Below, in pieces: positions 6,351 to 10,084 of a DNA stretch of 10,084 bases (positions are counted from its first letter, which is position 1; every line of letters starts with the position of its first letter). The position numbers were made by a program, and so were the translations under genes. The notes beneath the pieces were generated by a model. It searched no databases, had not been told where the DNA came from, and saw nothing but the letters and a program-made list of their open reading frames with translations. The DNA comes from Bacteroidales bacterium UBA2861 (GTDB taxonomy: Bacteria; Bacteroidota; Bacteroidia; Bacteroidales; UBA932): contig DEFD01000023.1 of the NCBI GenBank assembly GCA_002350615.1, positions 24,776-34,859 on the forward strand, read 5' to 3'.

Positions 6351-9065
6351 TTGCATTCTGGTATAATAAAATATTTATTTGCTGCATTGCTCTTTCTGAG
6401 CCTCTGTGCACCCGATGCCCACGCTCAGAGGCGGAGGAATCGCAGCGGAAATGTATTTTCCTCCCAGGTGGCCGAGAAAAAAGTCTATGTGCCTGATTCC
6501 CTGGAGATTGCCAGAAGAGATTCCCTTGCCAGGGCCGACTCCGTATCAAGGGCGGATTCAGCAGCGCTCATGAAGAAGAGTTCTTTGCGCGCCCCTGCAT
6601 TCTCCACGGCCAGGGACTCCATCGTCGAACATTTCGAAGACGGACACCGTCTGATATATTACTACGGTGACGTTAAAGTTACCTACCAGAACATGGAGCT
6701 ATCCGCCGAGAGAATGGAATACGACATGAATACGGGCACCGTCTATGCCTACGGCGTGTACGATTCCCTTGCCGGCGAATGGATCGGCCGGCCTGTGATG
6801 AAGGAAGGCTCCAAGGAATACAACATGGAGGAGCTACGCTATAATTTCAATACGCGCAAGGCCCGTATCCAGAATATGATAACTACTGAGGACGACGGCA
6901 TCCTGCACGGCAAAAACATCAAGATGATGCCGGACAAGTCCATCAATATAACCAAGGGAAAATATACGGTGTGCGACGCCGACCATCCTCACTACTATCT
7001 GCAGCTTTCCGCAGCCAAGGTGATTACCGATCCCTCGCAGAAGATCGTTTTCGGCCCCGCGCACATAGTGATTGAAGACGTCCATCTGCCGTTTGTCGGT
7101 ATTCCTTTCGGATTCGTTCCCAAACGCCCGAAGCGTGCAACGGGACTTCTGATCCCGACTTTCGGCGAAGAGACCGCACGAGGTTTCTACCTCAAAGACG
7201 GCGGAATGTACTTTGTTTTCGGAGACTATCTTGACCTTTCTGTAACCGGCGACCTTTTCACACTGGGTTCCTGGGCCATTGACATCAACTCCCGTTATCG
7301 TGTCAATTACAAGTTCAACGGAAGTTTCTCCATGAACTATTCCGACGACATCACAGGAGAAAGGGGCAGCGCGGATTTCAACGAGAGCACGAATTTCGGT
7401 GTACGCTGGTCGCATTCCCAGGATTCCAAAGCGCATCCCGGAACGAGTTTTACGGCGTCGGTGAATTTTTCCAGCCCGAACAACAGCAAGTATAATTCTC
7501 GTTCAGTCACCCAGGCCCTACAAAACCAGGCATCGTCGTCCATTTCATGGTCTCGCAGTTTCGGAGGGAAGGCAACTCTTTCCATGAACGCCCTGCACTC
7601 CCAGAATTCCAGGGACAGCAGTTATGCCTTCACTCTCCCCAACCTTACCTTCTCCGTTGCCACTTTCTATCCGTTCAAGAGGAAGCATCGCGTAGGCAAG
7701 GAAAGGATTTATGAAAAATTCTCCCTTGGATACAATACGACCCTTCAGAACAAGATCAATTTCTATGCGAAGGAGTTCGGCAAGCCTGGATTCATGGACA
7801 AGTTCCAGAACGGCATGGCGCACAATTTCAGCATAGGCCTGCCCAGTTTCAGCCTGTTCAAGTATTTCAATTTCTCGCCGTCGATAAGTTACGGACAGAA
7901 CTGGTTCTTCCGGGCGAGCGAGTATGAGTACGATGCGGACCAGGGCAAGGTCGTTTCCAAGCTCGGCAGCCAGTTCTCCACATTCGGCATAACCCAGAAT
8001 TACTCGGGATCCCTTGCCATGAGCACGAGGCTGTACGGTATGTTCAATTTCGGCAAGTATCACCGCATCCAGGCGATCCGCCATGTGGTCTCCCCTTCCG
8101 TTTCGCTTTCCCTCAGCCCTGAGAAAGGCACCTATGCCAACGGATACCGCACCCTCGTCTATGTGGACAAGAATGGAGTAGAGCAGAACTATAAATATAA
8201 TATCTACAGCGGCCAGCTGAATTCGCCTCCCGGCACCGGGCGCTCCGCCACTGCATCGTTCTCCATCGGCAACAACCTGGAGGCAAAGGTCCGGGACTTC
8301 TCCGACACCACGGGAAACGCTTCCAAGAAGGTGAAGCTGATAGATCAGCTCAATATCCGCAGCGGATATAACTTCCTTGCCGATTCGCTTAACATGAGCA
8401 CAATCAGCATGTCGATGTCCACTTCCATATTCGGCAAGCTTTCACTGAGCGGAAGTGCCAACTTCGACCCTTACGCCATCGACGAGAGGGGCCGGAAGTA
8501 TAATAAGTATTCAATTGCCGCGGGACAGGGACTCGCCCGCTTCACAAACGCATCCGCCTCCATGTCCTACTCCCTCTCGGGGAAAGGTACGATGAAAGGC
8601 AACGACGGTCAGGGAGAGAGCGCTGCCAGCTACTACCAGCGCATATACACCCACCCTCTCACCGGCGAATACATTCCAGGCGGATGGGTTTACTACACCA
8701 ACCCCGACGTACCCTGGTCCGTGAATTTCAGTTACAATTTCAGCTATTCCCGCAGCTACCGGTACGATTCCTCGAAGTCCAAACTCAATACTGTGAACAA
8801 CATCACCCAGACGCTGGGAGTCAACGGCAATATCAAACTCACGCCAAAGATGTCCATGAGTGCGAGTTCCGGCTTCGATTTCCAGGCCATGAAGATTTCA
8901 GCCACACAGTTGAGCGCCACCTACGACATGCACTGCTTCAATATTTCAGTGTCCTGGGTGCCTATGGGAACGTGGAAATCCTACAGTTTCAGGATTCAGG
9001 CGAATGCCGCCGCCCTCGCCGACCTGCTCCGCTTCAAGAAGAGCAGCAGTTACTGGGACAATTGA
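6351..9065 (+). CDS. lptD: LPS-assembly outer-membrane protein LptD (OstA-like)
   Basis: Outer-membrane beta-barrel that inserts lipopolysaccharide or lipooligosaccharide into the outer leaflet, fed by the Lpt bridge and plugged by LptE. At 904 residues it fits Bacteroidota LptD. A signal peptide (residues 1-25, cleavage after AHA) is followed by an Asp/Ser/Arg/Ala repetitive linker (DSLARADSVSRADS) and a periplasmic OstA/LptA-like jellyroll (about 90-240: YYYGDVKVTYQNMELSAERMEYD as residues around 104-126, then the YTVCDADHPHYY motif). The segment PFVGIPFGFVPKRPKRATGLLIPTFGE (around 245-271) is the family's typical transition into the barrel. The rest is alternating aromatic beta-strands. 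After signal cleavage only two cysteines remain, Cys208 and Cys862. The start is TTG at 6351, since no in-frame ATG precedes the signal peptide; TTG at 6297 would add 18 residues and lies upstream of the predicted transcript start. Confidence 0.9.
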   Translation: MHSGIIKYLFAALLFLSLCAPDAHAQRRRNRSGNVFSSQVAEKKVYVPDSLEIARRDSLARADSVSRADSAALMKKSSLRAPAFSTARDSIVEHFEDGHRLIYYYGDVKVTYQNMELSAERMEYDMNTGTVYAYGVYDSLAGEWIGRPVMKEGSKEYNMEELRYNFNTRKARIQNMITTEDDGILHGKNIKMMPDKSINITKGKYTVCDADHPHYYLQLSAAKVITDPSQKIVFGPAHIVIEDVHLPFVGIPFGFVPKRPKRATGLLIPTFGEETARGFYLKDGGMYFVFGDYLDLSVTGDLFTLGSWAIDINSRYRVNYKFNGSFSMNYSDDITGERGSADFNESTNFGVRWSHSQDSKAHPGTSFTASVNFSSPNNSKYNSRSVTQALQNQASSSISWSRSFGGKATLSMNALHSQNSRDSSYAFTLPNLTFSVATFYPFKRKHRVGKERIYEKFSLGYNTTLQNKINFYAKEFGKPGFMDKFQNGMAHNFSIGLPSFSLFKYFNFSPSISYGQNWFFRASEYEYDADQGKVVSKLGSQFSTFGITQNYSGSLAMSTRLYGMFNFGKYHRIQAIRHVVSPSVSLSLSPEKGTYANGYRTLVYVDKNGVEQNYKYNIYSGQLNSPPGTGRSATASFSIGNNLEAKVRDFSDTTGNASKKVKLIDQLNIRSGYNFLADSLNMSTISMSMSTSIFGKLSLSGSANFDPYAIDERGRKYNKYSIAAGQGLARFTNASASMSYSLSGKGTMKGNDGQGESAASYYQRIYTHPLTGEYIPGGWVYYTNPDVPWSVNFSYNFSYSRSYRYDSSKSKLNTVNNITQTLGVNGNIKLTPKMSMSASSGFDFQAMKISATQLSATYDMHCFNISVSWVPMGTWKSYSFRIQANAAALADLLRFKKSSSYWDN

Positions 9066-9076
9066 CAATGTGCCGC

Positions 9077-9106
9077 TTGGCGGATTCAAAATAATTGCTA
9101 TATTTG
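9077..9106 (+). promoter_or_regulatory. rho promoter (TTG-N19-TATATTTG)
   Basis: TTG (9077-9079), 19 nt, then TATATTTG (9099-9106), an exact TAnnTTTG match. Predicted transcription start is near 9112, giving a leader of about 53 nt. The TTG sits in the loop of a small CCGC-TTG-GCGG palindrome (9073-9083) just after the lptD stop. No convincing terminator for lptD is visible, so read-through into rho is possible. Confidence 0.65.
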
Positions 9107-9131
9107 CACCGCACTTCCTATCGGGGGTGTA

Positions 9132-9145
9132 TTTCCGTTCGGAAA
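9132..9145 (+). other. Small inverted repeat in the rho leader
   Basis: TTTCCG (9132-9137) and CGGAAA (9140-9145) are perfect complements around a 2-nt spacer, about 20 bp before the rho ATG. As RNA the loop would be tight, so as a hairpin it is weak. It could equally be a protein-binding palindrome in the leader. The remainder of the 9066-9164 gap holds only the promoter and AT-rich sequence. Confidence 0.3.
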
Positions 9146-9164
9146 ATTTAATATTAATCAAAAT

Positions 9165-10084
9165 ATGCCACTTACTTTATTCGAGCTCAACAGTATGAGC
9201 CGCGAGCAACTTGAGAAGATTGCAAACGATCACGGTATCAAGAAGATAAAGAATCTTGCAGATGCAGATCTGGCTTTTGCCATCCTAGATGCCCAGGCGA
9301 ACGAAGTCGCACAGTCTCCTGTTCCGGAAAAGCCCAAGGCGAAGCGCGGACGTCCGGCTAAGAAAGCCCCTGAAGCAAAAGTCGAAGAACAGCCGGCACC
9401 GGCCCCCGCTCCCGCTCCCGCTCCGGCGCCTGCCCAGGATGCTCCCAAAAAGCGCGGTCGCAAGGCCAAAAGCGAGACTGCGAAGGAGTCTCCCGCAGCT
9501 AAGACGGATGGCGCCGAAAGCGAAAAACCGAAGCCTCAGAAAACCAAACAGCAGCAGGCAGAAATACTTGCAAAGGAAAGTCTGGATGCCGCAAGGGAAG
9601 AATTCCTGAAACCTAAAGCCGCGCAGAACAACCAGCAGCAGGCTCAGCCGCAACAGCCCAAGGCAAAACAGGAACCCCAGCAGCCGCAAAAACCCAAGGT
9701 CCCCGAATTCGAGGGAACGGTTGAAGCGACAGGTGTCCTTGAAATCATGCCTGACGGCTATGGTTTCCTTCGCTCATCGGATTATAATTACCTGAACTCC
9801 CCTGACGACATTTATGTCTCTCAGCAGCAGATCAAGCAGAATGCGCTGAAAAGCGGCGACACCGTAACCGGGGAAATCCGCCCGCCGCGCGAAGGCGACA
9901 AATACTTCCCTCTTGTCAAGATCAAGTTCGTCAACGGGCGCAAGCCTGAATTCATCAGGGACAGGGTTCCGTTCGATTTCCTGACTCCGCTGTTCCCGAA
10001 CCAGAAATTCAATTTACTGGGCCACGGCCATGAAAAAGACACTTCCTGCCGCATCGTGGACATGTTCACCCCTATCGGCAAGGG
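9165..10084 (+). CDS. rho: Transcription termination factor Rho (5' part only)
   Basis: Hexameric RNA-dependent helicase that terminates transcription. The first 306 codons are present; the window ends at FTPIGKG, just before the segment leading to the ATPase P-loop. Order of parts: a Rho N-terminal helical domain (about 1-45, LTLFELNSMSREQLEKIA), a long low-complexity insert (about 45-182), then the RNA-binding cold-shock-like domain from residue 183 (EGTVEATGVLEIMPDGYGFLRS, with the RNP1-like DGYGFLR at 197-203), DDIYVSQQQIKQ, GEIRPPREGDKYFPL and RVPFDFLTPLFPNQKFNL. The insert contains two basic AT-hook-like clusters (KRGRPAKK 60-67; KKRGRKAK 95-102), a run of Pro-Ala repeats and a Gln/Pro-rich tract (154-178). 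The ATG at 9165 is preceded by an A-rich leader. Inserts in this place are known in Bacteroidota Rho proteins. The identification is firm. Confidence 0.96.
   Translation, partial: MPLTLFELNSMSREQLEKIANDHGIKKIKNLADADLAFAILDAQANEVAQSPVPEKPKAKRGRPAKKAPEAKVEEQPAPAPAPAPAPAPAQDAPKKRGRKAKSETAKESPAAKTDGAESEKPKPQKTKQQQAEILAKESLDAAREEFLKPKAAQNNQQQAQPQQPKAKQEPQQPQKPKVPEFEGTVEATGVLEIMPDGYGFLRSSDYNYLNSPDDIYVSQQQIKQNALKSGDTVTGEIRPPREGDKYFPLVKIKFVNGRKPEFIRDRVPFDFLTPLFPNQKFNLLGHGHEKDTSCRIVDMFTPIGK
9405..9422 (+). repeat. Short tandem repeat (CCCGCT)x3 in rho
   Basis: Three exact copies of a 6-bp unit encode the Pro-Ala run in the Rho insert and are flanked by degenerate Pro-Ala codons. Gain or loss of units would keep the reading frame and change only linker length. 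Confidence 0.6.

Noticed and set aside
5776..6366. 196-residue open frame on the plus strand opposite the amidase
   Set aside because: Antisense to the catalytic domain of the amidase and overlapping the start of lptD; no independent support.
6834..7436. 200-residue open frame on the minus strand within lptD
   Set aside because: Antisense to well-conserved LptD coding sequence, with no recognisable protein features.
9071..9083. CCGC-TTG-GCGG palindrome after lptD as a terminator
   Set aside because: The stem is only 4 bp with no T tract, and it overlaps the -33 box of the rho promoter.

Overview
The window is a core-genome segment of a member of the Bacteroidota, most likely the order Bacteroidales. 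The evidence is threefold: recognisably Bacteroidales-type FtsH, DnaA, LptD and Rho proteins; promoters of the TTTG-N19/20-TAnnTTTG type used by the primary sigma factor of this phylum; and A-rich leaders with no Shine-Dalgarno-like sequence. Base composition is about half G+C, with very short AT-rich gaps between genes. No mobile element, RNA gene, CRISPR array or island signature is visible.

Layout. Positions 1-706 (minus) hold the 5' part of ftsH, cut by the window edge inside its P-loop. A 44-bp divergent promoter region separates it from birA (751-1428, plus), a biotin ligase that seems to lack its C-terminal domain. birA ends tail-to-tail with, and overlapping, rpe. On the minus strand dnaA (4885-3458), a pepD-type M20C dipeptidase gene (3453-2038) and rpe (2053-1400) form a compressed cluster: dnaA and pepD are 4 bp apart and pepD and rpe overlap by 16 bp. 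Upstream lies a 170-bp gap with a strong terminator for the preceding gene, an N-acetylmuramoyl-L-alanine amidase (6309-5056, minus). A 41-bp divergent promoter region then leads to lptD (6351-9065, plus), the outer-membrane LPS translocon. It is followed by rho (9165 to the window end, plus), truncated just before its ATPase domain.

Functional reading. The genes are housekeeping: membrane protein quality control (FtsH), cofactor attachment (BirA), replication initiation (DnaA), peptide turnover (PepD), pentose phosphate pathway (Rpe), cell-wall cleavage (amidase), LPS export (LptD) and transcription termination (Rho). Pairing a peptidoglycan amidase with LptD puts two envelope-biogenesis genes under back-to-back promoters.

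I see no undescribed multi-gene system. The points most worth a second look are the apparent loss of the BirA C-terminal domain at its junction with rpe, two divergent promoter pairs whose -7 elements lie only a few bases apart, the paired TTG start codons of the amidase and lptD genes, a single candidate interdomain cysteine pair in LptD, and a long disordered insert in Rho with AT-hook-like motifs.
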